From assembly GCF_034258515.1 (NCBI RefSeq), contig NZ_CP139438.1:2294001-2358000 (forward strand): a DNA stretch of 64,000 bases, in the 5' to 3' direction. The translations under genes and the position numbers were made by a program. The notes below the pieces were generated by a model. The model saw nothing but the letters and a program-made list of their open reading frames with translations. It did no database searches and was not told the DNA's origin. The DNA comes from Pseudarthrobacter oxydans. Lineage in GTDB: Bacteria; Actinomycetota; Actinomycetes; Actinomycetales; Micrococcaceae. Below, piece by piece: positions 10,558 through 20,488 of this stretch (position 1 is its first letter; each line of letters starts with the position of its first letter).

Positions 10558-12120
10558 CTAACGCTCGATGAGCATCGGATTGGCCTGCTGGCAGGCCGCA
10601 TCCTTGGCTGTCTGGTTAACGATGTCTTCGGGCAATACGGCCGCCCCGTAGGTGGTGCCGGCGGTGAAGTCGGTACCGAGGTATACCTGGACCCCTGCGA
10701 TGTTCGGGGCAGGGAGCATTTGTTCAGCGGGAATACCCAGCATTGCGGCAACATCCGCTGCCACGTCCGCGAAGTCCGGGCCGTAGTAGACCACTGACTG
10801 CGCCACAGCCGTCGCCTCAAACCGGCCGGCCTGCGCGAATCCGCCGGCGACCAGGGCCTGGACTATTTCCTGGGCACGGCCCGGGACGCCGCTGCCGTTG
10901 GCCACCGTGACAGGCTGCAGGGCTTTGTCGTAGGGCGGGGGCGCAGGCGTGGTTTCCGTGGGGGTCGGGGGTGCCGACGTCTCCGTTGGCGGAGGCGACG
11001 GAGCGGTTGGATCGGTCAGGTCGACGTCCTGCCGCATTGCCGAGAAGAGCTGGGAACCTGCGGGCTCGGCAATCTGGAGCCTGTTCGGATCCAGCACCGC
11101 GGGGGTGGTGGGCACAGCCACGAACGCCACCTTGCTGACGTCGATGTCCTTGAGCCGGGACCCGATGGTGAGCAGGCTGGGCACCGAGGCCAGCCCTTCA
11201 TCGACGGTCAGGTTCTGGGTTACCACGTCGGCGATCTTCAGCATCTTCCCCGGATCCGAGAGCGTACCGTCGTCCTTGATCTTGCGGGTCAGGGAGGACA
11301 GGAACCCTTGCTGGGCCTTGATCCGGCCCAGGTCGCCGCCGTCGGCAAAGGCATGCCGGGTGCGCAGGAACGCGAGGGCCATCTCACCCTGGACAGCCGA
11401 GGTGCCGGCCGGCAGCCGGAGGCGTGAGTCAGGATCATAGACGGCGTCACTGATGCACACCTCCACACCCCCGACCGCGTTGGACAGTTCCTTCACGGCA
11501 TTGAAGTCAGCCATCATGAAGTGGTCCACTTCCAGGCCGGTGAGTTTGTTGACGGTGTCCACGGCGCAGCCAATGCCTGCTTCAGCCATGGCTTCATTGA
11601 TCATCACACCGCTGCGGGCAGGATAGACCTGGTTGGTTTTCGGGTCCTTGCACTGCGGGATGTCAACCAGCAGGTCCCGCGGGAAGCTGATGACGCTGAC
11701 GCGCTTGTTGTCCTCGGAGATGTCCATCAGCATCATGACATCGGACTTGCCGTATCCGTTGGAGTCATCCGCGGTACCGTATTCGGAGTTCTTCCCGTCA
11801 CGGGTATCGGAACCGAGGATGAGGATCTGCATCCGTCCGGTGGCGTCGCTCACGGATTCGTTGCTGCCGCCACCGGCGTTCAGGGGCGCTTTGGAAATGT
11901 TGCCCTGCAGGCGCAGAAACCAGAAGCCTGCGAAGGCGAGGCCGCCCACAATAGCCACTGACAGGATGGCCGTGACCACCTTCAGCCACACCGGCATTCC
12001 GCTTATGCGCCCAAGATGGCGGGCTGCACCGACGGTACCGCCGTCGGCGTGGCGGGATACGGGTCCCGCTCCGGCGGGACCATCGAGTCCGTTGTCGCGT
12101 CTGTCGCGGCCTAGCCCCAC
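10558..12120 (-). CDS. LytR-CpsA-Psr (LCP) family protein with LytR_C domain
   Basis: Membrane-anchored phosphotransferase of the LCP family, which transfers lipid-linked glycopolymers to peptidoglycan at the outer membrane face. The 520-residue protein has a short cytoplasmic N-terminus, one transmembrane helix (about 45-69), and the LCP catalytic domain (about 97-270). That domain shows GSDTRDG, SFPRDLLVDIP, INEAM and the Arg-rich RTRHAF region. A Pro/Thr-rich wall linker follows around 375-405, then a LytR_C domain (about 410-500, with VANGSGVPG). The GTG start has GAGGAAGG 8 nt upstream. Which glycopolymer it attaches cannot be told. Confidence 0.92.
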   Translation of the reverse strand: MGLGRDRRDNGLDGPAGAGPVSRHADGGTVGAARHLGRISGMPVWLKVVTAILSVAIVGGLAFAGFWFLRLQGNISKAPLNAGGGSNESVSDATGRMQILILGSDTRDGKNSEYGTADDSNGYGKSDVMMLMDISEDNKRVSVISFPRDLLVDIPQCKDPKTNQVYPARSGVMINEAMAEAGIGCAVDTVNKLTGLEVDHFMMADFNAVKELSNAVGGVEVCISDAVYDPDSRLRLPAGTSAVQGEMALAFLRTRHAFADGGDLGRIKAQQGFLSSLTRKIKDDGTLSDPGKMLKIADVVTQNLTVDEGLASVPSLLTIGSRLKDIDVSKVAFVAVPTTPAVLDPNRLQIAEPAGSQLFSAMRQDVDLTDPTAPSPPPTETSAPPTPTETTPAPPPYDKALQPVTVANGSGVPGRAQEIVQALVAGGFAQAGRFEATAVAQSVVYYGPDFADVAADVAAMLGIPAEQMLPAPNIAGVQVYLGTDFTAGTTYGAAVLPEDIVNQTAKDAACQQANPMLIER

Positions 12121-12215
12121 GTGGTGAACCTTCCTCTAAAAACCAAATCCGGCCCATTTTAGTGGCCCGGGCTGGGAAAATGCCGGGCGGCCTGCGCCGG
12201 CGGAGCCGAAACGGC

Positions 12216-13175
12216 TCAGAAACCCAGCTTGACCAGCTGTTTCGGGTCCCGCTGCCAGTCCTTCGCCACCTTCACGTGAAGGTCGAGATAGATCCGCGTG
12301 CCCAGGAGCGCCTCGATGCCCTTGCGTGCATTGGTGCCCACTTCACGCAGCCGGCTGCCGCCCTTGCCGATGATGATCGCCTTCTGCGAGGGACGCTCAA
12401 CGTAGAGATTGACCCGCACGTCCAGCAGCGGGCTGTCTTCGGGCCGGTCTTCGCGGGGAACGATTTCCTCCACAACCACAGCGAGCGAGTGCGGAAGTTC
12501 ATCGCGGACACCTTCCAGCGCCGCCTCGCGGATCAGTTCTGCGACCATGACGGCCTCAGGTTCGTCCGTCAGTTCACCGTCGGGGTACAGCGGGGGCGAC
12601 GGCGGCATGTGGCTGATCAGGACGTCAGCAACGGTGCCCACCTGGAAGCCGTCGGTGGCAGAAACGGGAACGATGTCCTTCCAGCCGTCCTCCCCCATCA
12701 CTTCCCTGCCGAGGGCTGCGACGGCCAGGAGCTGTTCCGTCAGGGCCTGGCGGTCCACGAGGTCGGCTTTGGTGACGATGGCGATCACGGGCTTGCGGCC
12801 AACCGCCGCGAGCTGGGCGGCAATGAATTTGTCTCCGGGGCCGATCTTTTCGTTGGCCGGCAGGCAGAACCCAATCGCATCAACTTCGGCCAGCGTATCC
12901 GCCACGAGGTCATTAAGGCGCTTGCCAAGGAGCGTCCGCGGGCGATGGAGGCCCGGCGTATCCACGAGGATGAGTTGTGCGTCCTCGCGGTGAACGATGC
13001 CGCGGATGGTGTGGCGGGTGGTCTGCGGTTTGGCGGACGTAATGGCCACCTTCTTGCCCACCAGCGCGTTCGTCAAAGTGGACTTGCCCGCGTTGGGCCG
13101 TCCCACCAGGATCGCAAATCCTGCGTGGAAACCGCCGAAATCGTCCTGGCCTTCGGCCTTATTTTTCTTGCTCAC
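12216..13175 (-). CDS. era: GTPase Era, ribosome assembly factor
   Basis: Essential GTPase that binds the 3' end of 16S rRNA during 30S maturation. The 319-residue protein has the G1 loop GRPNAGKST (25-33), G3 DTPG, G4 TKAD, and the C-terminal KH domain with GKGGSRLREVG. The GTG at 13175 was chosen because AGGGAG lies about 6 nt upstream and Era homology begins at SKKNKAEG; the longer frame is read out of corC. It overlaps the end of corC by 17 nt. The arrangement phoH-ybeY-corC-era is the common actinobacterial ribosome/RNA-processing operon. Confidence 0.95.
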   Translation of the reverse strand: MSKKNKAEGQDDFGGFHAGFAILVGRPNAGKSTLTNALVGKKVAITSAKPQTTRHTIRGIVHREDAQLILVDTPGLHRPRTLLGKRLNDLVADTLAEVDAIGFCLPANEKIGPGDKFIAAQLAAVGRKPVIAIVTKADLVDRQALTEQLLAVAALGREVMGEDGWKDIVPVSATDGFQVGTVADVLISHMPPSPPLYPDGELTDEPEAVMVAELIREAALEGVRDELPHSLAVVVEEIVPREDRPEDSPLLDVRVNLYVERPSQKAIIIGKGGSRLREVGTNARKGIEALLGTRIYLDLHVKVAKDWQRDPKQLVKLGF

Positions 13176-14490
13176 GTGAAACTCCCTGCTGGGTTGCTTC
13201 CGCCTCGTCGAAGAGATCTTCAAGGTCAGTGTCTTCTTTTGCCAACGGTGCCGCAATAATGTGGCTGACGCGGTTTCGGCGGCCTTCAAGCCGGTCGGCC
13301 CGCAGGGACACACCGTGCACTTCCACGGAGCTCCCCACAATGGGAACGCGGCCCAGGGCCTTGGCGAGCAGGCCGCCGACGGTGTCCACTTCGTCGTCGT
13401 CAAGCTCAATGCCGAAGAGCTCGCCGAGGTCGTCAATCCCCATCCGCGCGCTGACCCGGTACGAACCGTCCCCCAGCTCCACGGCCTCCGCGCTTTCGGT
13501 GTCGTACTCGTCCACGATTTCGCCCACGATTTCCTCGATAAGGTCCTCGAGGGTGACCAGGCCGGCCGTTCCGCCGTATTCGTCGATCACGATGGCCACG
13601 TGCGTGGACTCTTTCTGCAGCTCCCGGAGCAGGTCGCTGACAGGTTTCGACTCCGGTACGTAGCGAACGTCGCGGGCGAGCGATTCCACCAGCGGCGGCT
13701 CCTCGTTGGGCGCCAGCTCATGGATGACGGCGGCAACATCCTTCAGGTAGATGATGCCCAGGATCTGGTCGGTACTGTCGCCGATCACCGGAATCCTGGA
13801 ATAGCCGGAACGAAGGAAAAGCGACATGGCCTGGCGCAGGCTTGACCCCGCTTCGATGGTAAGGATGTCGGTCCGGGGCACCATGACGGCGCGGACAAGG
13901 GTGTCACCGAAGTCGAAGACGGACTGGATCATCTCAGCCTCGGTGTCCTCGATCATGTCCGACTCGCTGGCGCGCTCCACGAGTTCACGGAATTCCTGCT
14001 CGCTGAAGAACGCCTCGTCGCCGCCGGGGGCCCCGGGGGCCGCCGTGCTTCCAAGCCTCACCAGCCAGCCCGGGATGGGCCCCAGCACCCAGGTGAGGAA
14101 ACGGATCGTCGGCGCGGTGAAGCGGACAACAGCGGCTGCGTGCAGCCGTCCGAGTTGCCGCGGGGAGACACCAACAATGACAAAGCCCAGCAGGGCCATA
14201 ATCCCGGTTGCTGCAAGGCCCGCAAGCCAAACGTTGCTGAGCAGGCTGTAGAGCAGGACGGACACGGCAACGGCGGACGCCATTTCGAACCAGATGCGCC
14301 AGAACCTCAGGGCGCGGATGTGCGCCACAGGCTGGCCGAGGATGCGCCGCAGGGCGGTGCCGCGGCTCTTGACCAGGGCTTCCTCGGCATCATGGCGCGG
14401 GATGAAGTTGAACGCGGCCTCCGCCGCGGTCAGCACCGCCGCAACGGCCAGGAAAACCAGGGCCATTGCCACGAGGAGCAGGGGCGTCAC
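13159..14490 (-). CDS. CNNM/CorC-type hemolysin-family protein with CBS domains
   Basis: A 443-residue membrane protein of the CorC/TlyC/CNNM group. Such proteins are implicated in magnesium or cobalt homeostasis; haemolysin is a historical label. The N-terminal CNNM (DUF21) part has hydrophobic helices at about 1-20, 68-85 and 90-108. A CBS pair follows (about 195-330, with MVPRTDI and VIDEYGGTAGLVTLEDL), then a C-terminal CorC_HlyC domain (about 345-420). The GTG start overlaps the ybeY stop by 4 nt (GTGA), and its 3' end overlaps era. The first half is shorter than in full four-helix CNNM transporters; ion specificity is not evident. Confidence 0.9.
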   Translation of the reverse strand: MTPLLLVAMALVFLAVAAVLTAAEAAFNFIPRHDAEEALVKSRGTALRRILGQPVAHIRALRFWRIWFEMASAVAVSVLLYSLLSNVWLAGLAATGIMALLGFVIVGVSPRQLGRLHAAAVVRFTAPTIRFLTWVLGPIPGWLVRLGSTAAPGAPGGDEAFFSEQEFRELVERASESDMIEDTEAEMIQSVFDFGDTLVRAVMVPRTDILTIEAGSSLRQAMSLFLRSGYSRIPVIGDSTDQILGIIYLKDVAAVIHELAPNEEPPLVESLARDVRYVPESKPVSDLLRELQKESTHVAIVIDEYGGTAGLVTLEDLIEEIVGEIVDEYDTESAEAVELGDGSYRVSARMGIDDLGELFGIELDDDEVDTVGGLLAKALGRVPIVGSSVEVHGVSLRADRLEGRRNRVSHIIAAPLAKEDTDLEDLFDEAEATQQGVSREQEK

Positions 14491-14960
14491 TGGGTGGTCT
14501 CGGCAGGCGCTTCTTTGCCCGTGAAGCCGGACAGCAGCTCACGCTGGAGCCCGAACATCTCGGCCTTTTCCTCGGGTTCGGCGTGGTCGTATCCCAGCAG
14601 ATGCAGGATGCCGTGGGTGGTCAGCAGCAACATCTCGTCCTGGAGGGGGTGGCCGGCGTTTTTGGCCTGCACCCGGGCCACCTGGGGGCAAATGGCAATG
14701 TCGCCCAGCATTCCCTGGGGCGTGGGCCGGTCAGGCGTACCCGGGGTCAGCTCGTCCATGGGCACGGACAAAACATCCGTGGAACCTGGCTCGTCCATCA
14801 GTTCGATGTGAAGCTTCTCCATTGCAGGCTCATCCACCAGGAGGATGGACAGTTCAGCCTGCGGATGGATGTAGAGCTGTTCGAAGATGTACCGGGACAA
14901 AGCAACGAGTTCAGCTTCGTCCACCTGGACACCGGACTCGTTGTTGACCTCGATGCTCAT
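14487..14960 (-). CDS. ybeY: rRNA maturation endoribonuclease YbeY
   Basis: Metal-dependent endoribonuclease needed for 16S rRNA 3' end maturation and ribosome quality control. The 157-residue protein carries the diagnostic HGILHLLGYDH motif, with the three zinc-binding histidines at 116, 120 and 126, and the LGDIAIC strand before it. The ATG overlaps the phoH stop as ATGA, and the stop overlaps the corC start, so it is tightly coupled on both sides. Confidence 0.96.
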   Translation of the reverse strand: MSIEVNNESGVQVDEAELVALSRYIFEQLYIHPQAELSILLVDEPAMEKLHIELMDEPGSTDVLSVPMDELTPGTPDRPTPQGMLGDIAICPQVARVQAKNAGHPLQDEMLLLTTHGILHLLGYDHAEPEEKAEMFGLQRELLSGFTGKEAPAETTQ

Positions 14961-16045
14961 GCGTGTTCCCCCCGCTTGCCGGCGCCGGTCGAATGCTTTA
15001 CCCGGCTGCGCTGTGCCTCATCCCAGATGCTGTAGGCGTTGACAATATCCCCCACCAGGCGGTGCCGGACAACGTCTGCGGCGTCCAGCACCGAGAAACT
15101 GACGCCTTCGATACCCTGCAGGATCTCCGCCACAATACGGAGCCCGGAGCGGGTGCCGAAGGGCAGGTCAACCTGGGTGACGTCGCCGGTGACCACCATC
15201 TTGGAGCCAAAGCCCAGCCGGGTCAGGAACATCTTCATCTGCTCGGGCGTGGTGTTCTGCGCCTCGTCAAGGATGATGAAGGCGTCATTGAGCGTGCGTC
15301 CGCGCATGTAGGCCAGCGGAGCCACTTCGATGGTGCCCGCCGCCATCAGCCTGGGAATGGACTCCGGGTCCATCATGTCGTGCAGCGCGTCGTAGAGGGG
15401 GCGCAGGTAGGGATCAATCTTGTCGCTCAGGGTTCCGGGCAGGAATCCCAGCCGTTCCCCGGCTTCAACTGCCGGGCGCGTCAGGATAATCCGGCTGACC
15501 TCTTTTTGCTGAAGCGCCTGCACAGCCTTTGCCATGGCCAGGTAGGTCTTCCCTGTTCCGGCCGGGCCAATGCCAAAGATCACCGTGTTGTTGTCGATGG
15601 CGTCGACGTAGGTCTTCTGGTTCAGCGTCTTGGGACGGATTGTCCTCCCGCGGCTGGAAAGGATGTCGTGGGTCAGAACATCCACGGGGTTCTGCAGCGA
15701 CTGGGTACGCAGGAGGGCCACGAGCTGCTGAAGGACAGCGGGACTGATAACCGTGCCGCGGGCCACCAGGCCGCGGACCTCGTGGAGGAGCCGCATGATG
15801 CGGGGCACGTCGCTGGCAGGACCAGTGATGGAAAGTTCATTTCCGCGGACGTGGAAATTGACGTGCGGGAACTGTTCCTCAATGAAGCGCAAAGCCTCAT
15901 CGTGGCTGCCCAAGGACTGGACCATCTGGTCGGAGTTGTCGAAAAGTACAACCTCGGTACGGCTGCCGGGCAGGGAATGGGGAAACTCCCCCGCAGCGCC
16001 TTCGCCTGTGTTGAGCCGGCGCTTTCCATTCGCTGATTCAGTCAT
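14957..16045 (-). CDS. phoH: PhoH-like P-loop ATPase
   Basis: PhoH-family ATPase, proposed to have RNA helicase or RNase-associated activity; neighbouring ybeY and era fit an RNA role. The 362-residue protein has an N-terminal KH-like region (about 30-100), Walker A GPAGTGKT (160-167), [10 protein letters not shown], and Walker [10 protein letters not shown]. The start is uncertain: the ATG at 16045 gives [10 protein letters not shown] but has no clear Shine-Dalgarno sequence, and the open frame extends 30 codons further up. The conserved domain begins well after either choice. It is the first gene of phoH-ybeY-corC-era. Confidence 0.92.
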   Translation of the reverse strand: MTESANGKRRLNTGEGAAGEFPHSLPGSRTEVVLFDNSDQMVQSLGSHDEALRFIEEQFPHVNFHVRGNELSITGPASDVPRIMRLLHEVRGLVARGTVISPAVLQQLVALLRTQSLQNPVDVLTHDILSSRGRTIRPKTLNQKTYVDAIDNNTVIFGIGPAGTGKTYLAMAKAVQALQQKEVSRIILTRPAVEAGERLGFLPGTLSDKIDPYLRPLYDALHDMMDPESIPRLMAAGTIEVAPLAYMRGRTLNDAFIILDEAQNTTPEQMKMFLTRLGFGSKMVVTGDVTQVDLPFGTRSGLRIVAEILQGIEGVSFSVLDAADVVRHRLVGDIVNAYSIWDEAQRSRVKHSTGAGKRGEHA

Positions 16046-16402
16046 GGTGACGGCCCGCAGGCCCGTGATCCCCTCAAAGTACGAAAATAATGTCCACCGC
16101 AGGGCCGGCCACCGCATCCGGCGCGCCTTGCCCAAGCGGTCCCTCCATCTTACGCCAGTACGGCGTCAACACCGGATGAGGCAACCAGCCACGGACCAGG
16201 GCAAGGCGGCCTTCAGGCGCGGAGGCTGCGTCATTAGGTATCAACTTCATATCGGCCTCATATCGTTCCCGTTGCAGTTGGCCCCGGGGACCATGGCAGG
16301 GCCGTACGGTCCAGCGCCCTGTGCCATGCTGGAAATCCAGCTTCATTGCTGGACTACCGCCGCCCGGAAGCGGCCCAGTTGCGAAAGGACAGGCAACCAA
16401 AC
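16046..16402. other. intergenic region between phoH and the GerMN lipoprotein gene
   Basis: 357 nt between divergent genes. It must hold both promoters but shows no convincing -35/-10 pair. A direct repeat TCATATCG occurs at 16247-16254 and 16258-16265, and the second copy overlaps a TANNNT hexamer (TATCGT, 16261-16266) pointing right. A TAAGAT on the minus strand could serve phoH. No RNA gene or conserved riboswitch motif was recognised. Confidence 0.35.
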
Positions 16403-17350
16403 GTGCCGGCATCAGCTGCGCCCCTGAGGGCAGGACGACGCTGGGGCCGTGCGCGCCCTGCGGTCCTCGCAGTGGTTCTGGCAGTGGGCCCGCTCCTGGC
16501 GGGGTGCCTGGCCGAGCCCAATCCTGCACCTACCGGCCTCCTGAACTCCGGGCCTGCCGCCACCGGCACCGCACCATCCACCAGCGCCCCCCTTGAAACC
16601 ACGCAGTCCTCCAACAAGGCGCCGGTGTACTGGATTGGCCGCACCGGCAGCAGCGTGTTCCTCTACCGGGAGTTCCGGGACGTGCCGGAGCAGGAAAACC
16701 CCGTGACGCGTGCCCTGCGGGCGATGATGAAGGATAAGCCGCTTGATCCGGACTTCTTCACCCCGTGGCAGAATCCCAGCAAGCTCGCCACCTCGATTTC
16801 CGGCAAGGACGTTATTACGGTGGACGTGTCCGAGGACGCGTTCAACAGCAACCTCGACGCTGACATGGCGGCCCGTGCCGTCCAGCAGCTTGTTTATACG
16901 GCCACGGCCGCTGCGGCCAGCTCCGGGCTCATTGACTCCGGGCAGCAGATCCGGGTGCGGATCCTTGTGGACGGGCACACGGACTACGTTGCTTTCGACC
17001 ATATCCAGCTGGGTGACCTCATGACGAGGGGCGCGGGCATGGTGGCGCCCGTCTGGATCATCGATCCGCAGGAAAATGTGGAAATTGCCGACGGAAGCGT
17101 GAAGATCACCGGCCGCAGCACCCTGGCCGGCAGCAAGCTGCGCTGGCAGATCCAGCGGGCGGAGCAGGACGGCAACAAGGTACCGTTCCTCACCGGAGAA
17201 ACAACGGCCTCCGCCCAGCCCGGACAGGGAGGGATCTTCACGCTTGCCCTCACGCTGCCTTCCGGCGACTACGAGTTGCGCGTGGCCCAGGCCGGCGCCG
17301 ACGGGCAGCCGGACCAGAACGAGGACTCGCGGGCTTTCAAAGTCCGCTAG
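16403..17350 (+). CDS. GerMN-domain lipoprotein
   Basis: A 315-residue exported lipoprotein of unknown function. A basic N-terminus (GRRWGRARP) is followed by a hydrophobic core and the lipobox LLAGC, with Cys35 as the lipidated residue. A Ser/Thr/Pro-rich linker (about 40-75) leads to a GerMN domain (about 85-200, with VTRALRAMM and DVSEDAF) and a C-terminal beta-rich, immunoglobulin-like domain (about 225-315). The GTG at 16403 has AAGGACAGG upstream and gives an ideal signal peptide; a TTG at 16346 would add 19 residues. GerMN proteins occur in sporulation factors and LpqB-like lipoproteins. It is oriented against the surrounding rsmE and phoH genes. Confidence 0.82.
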   Translation: MPASAAPLRAGRRWGRARPAVLAVVLAVGPLLAGCLAEPNPAPTGLLNSGPAATGTAPSTSAPLETTQSSNKAPVYWIGRTGSSVFLYREFRDVPEQENPVTRALRAMMKDKPLDPDFFTPWQNPSKLATSISGKDVITVDVSEDAFNSNLDADMAARAVQQLVYTATAAAASSGLIDSGQQIRVRILVDGHTDYVAFDHIQLGDLMTRGAGMVAPVWIIDPQENVEIADGSVKITGRSTLAGSKLRWQIQRAEQDGNKVPFLTGETTASAQPGQGGIFTLALTLPSGDYELRVAQAGADGQPDQNEDSRAFKVR

Positions 17351-17378
17351 CCCGCACGCTGCAGCTTCGGCGGCCTGC

Positions 17379-18173
17379 TCAACCGGCAGGCTCGGCAGCA
17401 TGCGCCGCCCAGCGGCCCAGGACGTCGCTGGCAAGCACGACGGCGGCGGGGCCGGCGGTGGATGAGCGCAGCACATGGTGCCCCAGCAGGGCCGTGACAG
17501 CACCCTTGCCGCAGAGCCGGGTTACTTCCCGGGGACTGATGCCGCCTTCCGGCCCAACGATCAGGAAGATTTCGCGGGGTTCCGTTGGGGTTCCGCCGCG
17601 CTGCCATGCTTCCAGCACTGTCCGCAAGGGCCTAACCGCGTCCTCGTGCAGGATGACGGCAAGCCCTGCGGCCTCCACGAGGCCGGCCAGCGCGGCGGTG
17701 TCGACGACGGGCCGCACCTCGGGAACCCAGGCGCGGCGCGCCTGCTTGGCGGCTGCCGTGACCACGGACTGCCATTTGGCGTGGGCCTTCGCGGCCCGGT
17801 CGCCTTTCCAGCGGACGATGGACCGTTCGGACTGCCAGGGTATGACGGCGTCGATCCCGAGTTCGGTTGCCGTCTCAATGGCAAGTTCGTCGCGGTCGCC
17901 CTTTGCCAGCGCCTGTACCAGCACCAGCCTTGTCCCCGGCTGCGGCTCAACGGCCAGGGAGGAGCATTCAACATCCAGCCCGGAGGGGGACGCCGCAAGC
18001 ACCTTTCCGCTCATGCGCGTCCCGGCGCCGTCCACGATGTCAACGGGCTCGCCCGGGGCAAGCCGCTTCACCGTGACGGCGTGCCGCGCCTCGGGCCCCT
18101 CCAGGACAAAGACTTCCCCCGCCACCAGCTGGTCAAGGGAACCGGGAGGAGTGAAAAAGACCGGGTTGCTCAC
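17379..18173 (-). CDS. rsmE: 16S rRNA (uracil-1498-N3)-methyltransferase RsmE
   Basis: SPOUT-class enzyme that methylates N3 of U1498 in 16S rRNA with S-adenosylmethionine. The 264-residue protein has an N-terminal PUA-like domain (about 1-85, with EGPEARHAVTVKRL). The C-terminal SPOUT knot carries ELGIDAVIPWQSERS, the cofactor-loop motif LIVGPEGGIS and the trailing LGHHVLRSSTAGPAAV. The GTG start lies 2 nt after the dnaJ stop, a pairing common in actinobacteria. It is convergent with the GerMN lipoprotein gene. Confidence 0.95.
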   Translation of the reverse strand: MSNPVFFTPPGSLDQLVAGEVFVLEGPEARHAVTVKRLAPGEPVDIVDGAGTRMSGKVLAASPSGLDVECSSLAVEPQPGTRLVLVQALAKGDRDELAIETATELGIDAVIPWQSERSIVRWKGDRAAKAHAKWQSVVTAAAKQARRAWVPEVRPVVDTAALAGLVEAAGLAVILHEDAVRPLRTVLEAWQRGGTPTEPREIFLIVGPEGGISPREVTRLCGKGAVTALLGHHVLRSSTAGPAAVVLASDVLGRWAAHAAEPAG

Positions 18174-18175
18174 CG

Positions 18176-19303
18176 CTACAGGTTACCGAGCCGGTCCCGG
18201 AGCTTGGCGAACATGCCCCCGCTGGCCGCAAGCTTGCCCTCGGTGATCTGTTCACCGCGCATCTTGGCAAGCTGACGCAGGAGGTCCTCCTGCGCGGCGT
18301 CCAGCTTGGCGGGAGTCTCGACCTGGAGGTGCACTTTCAGGTCGCCGCGCCCGTACCCGCGAAGGTGGGTCACGCCAAGTCCGCGAAGGGTGATGATCTC
18401 GCCGGACTGGGTGCCCGGCTTGACGTCGATCTCCTGCGGTCCGTCGAACGTTTCCAGGCTCACCTCGGTGCCCAGGGCTGCAGCGGTCATGGGAAGGTGC
18501 AGGGTTGCGTGGAGGTCGTCGTTGTCCCGGACATAGGTGGCGTCGTTGTTCACGCGGATCTCGACGTAGAGGTCGCCGGCGGGACCGCCGGCGGGACCTG
18601 CTTCGCCCTGGCCGGAAAGCTGGATGCGGGTTCCGGTGGCTACGCCGGCGGGAACCTTGATGGTCAGCGAACGGCGGCTGCGGATGCGTCCCTGGCCGCT
18701 GCACTCATTGCAGGGGTCCTTGATGACGGTGCCGAAGCCCTCGCAGGTACCGCACGGGGCGGCGGTCATGACCTGTCCCAGGATGGAGCGCACGGCACGC
18801 TGGACCTGGCCGCTGCCGCCGCAGATGTCGCAGCGTTCCGGATGGGTTCCCGGCCGGCAGCACGAACCTTCGCAGGTGGGGCACGTGACGGCCGTGTCCA
18901 CTTCCAGCTTCTTGTTGACGCCGAAGACAGCGTCGCGGAGTTCGATGCGGACACTGATGAGTGCGTCCTGGCCGCGCCTGACGCGGGAAGCCGGGCCCGT
19001 TGTTCCGCCGGCCCCGAAGAAGGTGTCGAAGATGTCCTGGAACGCGAATCCCTGGCCGGCGTAGCTGCCTCCGCCGAAGCCGTTGTCCGTGCCGTTCTCG
19101 TTGCCGGTGGTGTCGTAGACGCGGCGCTTCTGCGGGTCCGAAAGAACCTCGTAGGCGTGGGTCACGGCCTTGAAGCGGTCCGACGCGTCCTCACCCGGGT
19201 TGACGTCCGGGTGGAGCGTGCGCGCCAGCTTGCGGTAGGCCTTCTTGATCTCTTCTCCCGTGGCCTCCGGTGAGACTCCAAGGACGTCGTAGTGGCTGCT
19301 CAA
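18176..19303 (-). CDS. dnaJ: chaperone protein DnaJ
   Basis: Hsp40 co-chaperone that delivers substrates to DnaK and stimulates its ATPase. The 375-residue protein has a J domain with HPD (31-33), a Gly/Phe-rich region (about 75-100, [12 protein letters not shown]), and a zinc domain of four cysteine motifs ([32 protein letters not shown]). The first zinc motif departs from CxxCxGxG. C-terminal substrate-binding domains follow. The start is TTG at 19303, supported by AGGAAGAG upstream and no nearby alternative. Grouping with hrcA behind a CIRCE element indicates heat-shock control by HrcA; this is the DnaJ2-type copy normally found in actinobacteria. Confidence 0.95.
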   Translation of the reverse strand: MSSHYDVLGVSPEATGEEIKKAYRKLARTLHPDVNPGEDASDRFKAVTHAYEVLSDPQKRRVYDTTGNENGTDNGFGGGSYAGQGFAFQDIFDTFFGAGGTTGPASRVRRGQDALISVRIELRDAVFGVNKKLEVDTAVTCPTCEGSCCRPGTHPERCDICGGSGQVQRAVRSILGQVMTAAPCGTCEGFGTVIKDPCNECSGQGRIRSRRSLTIKVPAGVATGTRIQLSGQGEAGPAGGPAGDLYVEIRVNNDATYVRDNDDLHATLHLPMTAAALGTEVSLETFDGPQEIDVKPGTQSGEIITLRGLGVTHLRGYGRGDLKVHLQVETPAKLDAAQEDLLRQLAKMRGEQITEGKLAASGGMFAKLRDRLGNL

Positions 19304-19381
19304 AGTTCGTATCTCTTCCTTGTTGTACTGCCTGCAGTTGGACTGCGGGAAATGATCTGCATGCCCGGGAACGGGAAAACG

Positions 19382-20395
19382 TCAGGGTCCCAGGATCCGC
19401 GAAAGGTAGCGGGCAACGGCCCTGACTGCGGCCATGGTGGTGGGATAGTCCATCCGGGTTGGTCCCAGGACACCAATTTTCGCAATGTGGTCCGGACCGT
19501 ACCCCGTGGCAACGACGGACGCCTCGGCAAGGCCGTCGTAGGGATTCTCGCGGCCGATGCTGACAGCCACCCCGCGGTGGTCCTGCGCCATTTCGCTCAG
19601 CAGGCGGAGCATGACCACCTGTTCCTCGAGTGCTTCCAGGACCGGTCCGATGCTGAGCGGAAAGTCCACGTTGGAACGCGCAAGGTTGGCGGTGCCCGCC
19701 ATGACCATGCGGTCTTCCCTGCTGCTCTGGGCCAGGCCTTCGAGGCCGACGGCGAGGGCATGGGCGGCCTGCCTTTGCCCCGGGCCGGCTGTGGCCACCA
19801 CTGCCGGCAGGGACTGGGCGAGCTGGTTCAGCGGAGTGCCGGCAAGGGAGCCAAGGAACCGTGCCCGCAGGGTGGCGAGGGCGTCGTCCCCCAGGTCCTG
19901 GCCGACGTCGATAACGCGCTGTTCCACTTTGCCGCTGTTGGCGATCAGCACCACCAGCACCTTGCGCGGCGCGAGGAGGACGAACTCGATATGGCGGACC
20001 AGTGCCCGGCTCAGGTGCGGATACTGGACCACGGCAACCTGGTTGGTCAGCTGCGACAGCAGGCGGACCGTGCGGTCAAGGACGTCGTCGAGGTCGTCAG
20101 ATCCTTCCAGCAGCGACTGGATGGCCCTGCGCTCGGCCTGGGACAGCGGTTTGACCGCCGAGATCTGGTCCACGAACAGCCGGTAACCCTTGTCAGTGGG
20201 GATACGTCCGGCGCTGGTGTGCGGAGCGGTGATCAGGCCCTCTTCCTCCAGGGCGGCCATATCGTTCCTGATCGTTGCGCTGGACACACCGAGATGGTGC
20301 CGCTCCACCAGGGCCTTGGACCCGACGGGTTCCCGGGAGTGGACGTAGTCCTCCACGATTGCACGCAGCACTTCAAGTTTGCGTGGCTCGCTCAC
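19382..20395 (-). CDS. hrcA: heat-inducible transcription repressor HrcA
   Basis: Repressor of class I heat-shock genes that binds CIRCE and is kept active by GroE. The 337-residue protein has an N-terminal winged helix (about 1-75, with [20 protein letters not shown]), then [24 protein letters not shown]-like sensor and a C-terminal dimer region with [18 protein letters not shown] follow. The GTG at 20395 is fixed by GGAGG 6 nt upstream, dropping 19 codons of the longer frame. A CIRCE operator lies about 60 nt upstream, so hrcA-dnaJ is predicted to be autoregulated. Confidence 0.96.
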   Translation of the reverse strand: MSEPRKLEVLRAIVEDYVHSREPVGSKALVERHHLGVSSATIRNDMAALEEEGLITAPHTSAGRIPTDKGYRLFVDQISAVKPLSQAERRAIQSLLEGSDDLDDVLDRTVRLLSQLTNQVAVVQYPHLSRALVRHIEFVLLAPRKVLVVLIANSGKVEQRVIDVGQDLGDDALATLRARFLGSLAGTPLNQLAQSLPAVVATAGPGQRQAAHALAVGLEGLAQSSREDRMVMAGTANLARSNVDFPLSIGPVLEALEEQVVMLRLLSEMAQDHRGVAVSIGRENPYDGLAEASVVATGYGPDHIAKIGVLGPTRMDYPTTMAAVRAVARYLSRILGP

Positions 20396-20455
20396 ACTCC
20401 ACCTCCATCCAGGGTTCGGGGCGGCCGCGCCGCCCGCGCTGTGCCACCTCAAGGG

Positions 20456-20482
20456 TTAGCACTCGACATGCCTCAGTGCTAA
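20456..20482. promoter_or_regulatory. CIRCE operator
   Basis: TTAGCACTC, a 9-nt spacer and CAGTGCTAA match the CIRCE consensus (TTAGCACTC-N9-GAGTGCTAA) at 17 of 18 arm positions. It sits between the -10-like CATAAT on the minus strand and the hrcA start, ideal for HrcA repression. Confidence 0.93.
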
Positions 20483-20488
20483 CAGTCT

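Noticed and set aside
12203-12217. GAGCCG-aaa-CGGCTC hairpin at the era stop codon
   Set aside because: Only a 6-bp stem overlapping the stop codon, with no T-tract; not strong enough to call a terminator.
14957-16135. Extended phoH start 30 codons upstream
   Set aside because: The extra residues are not typical of the family and no Shine-Dalgarno sequence supports them; kept as uncertain.
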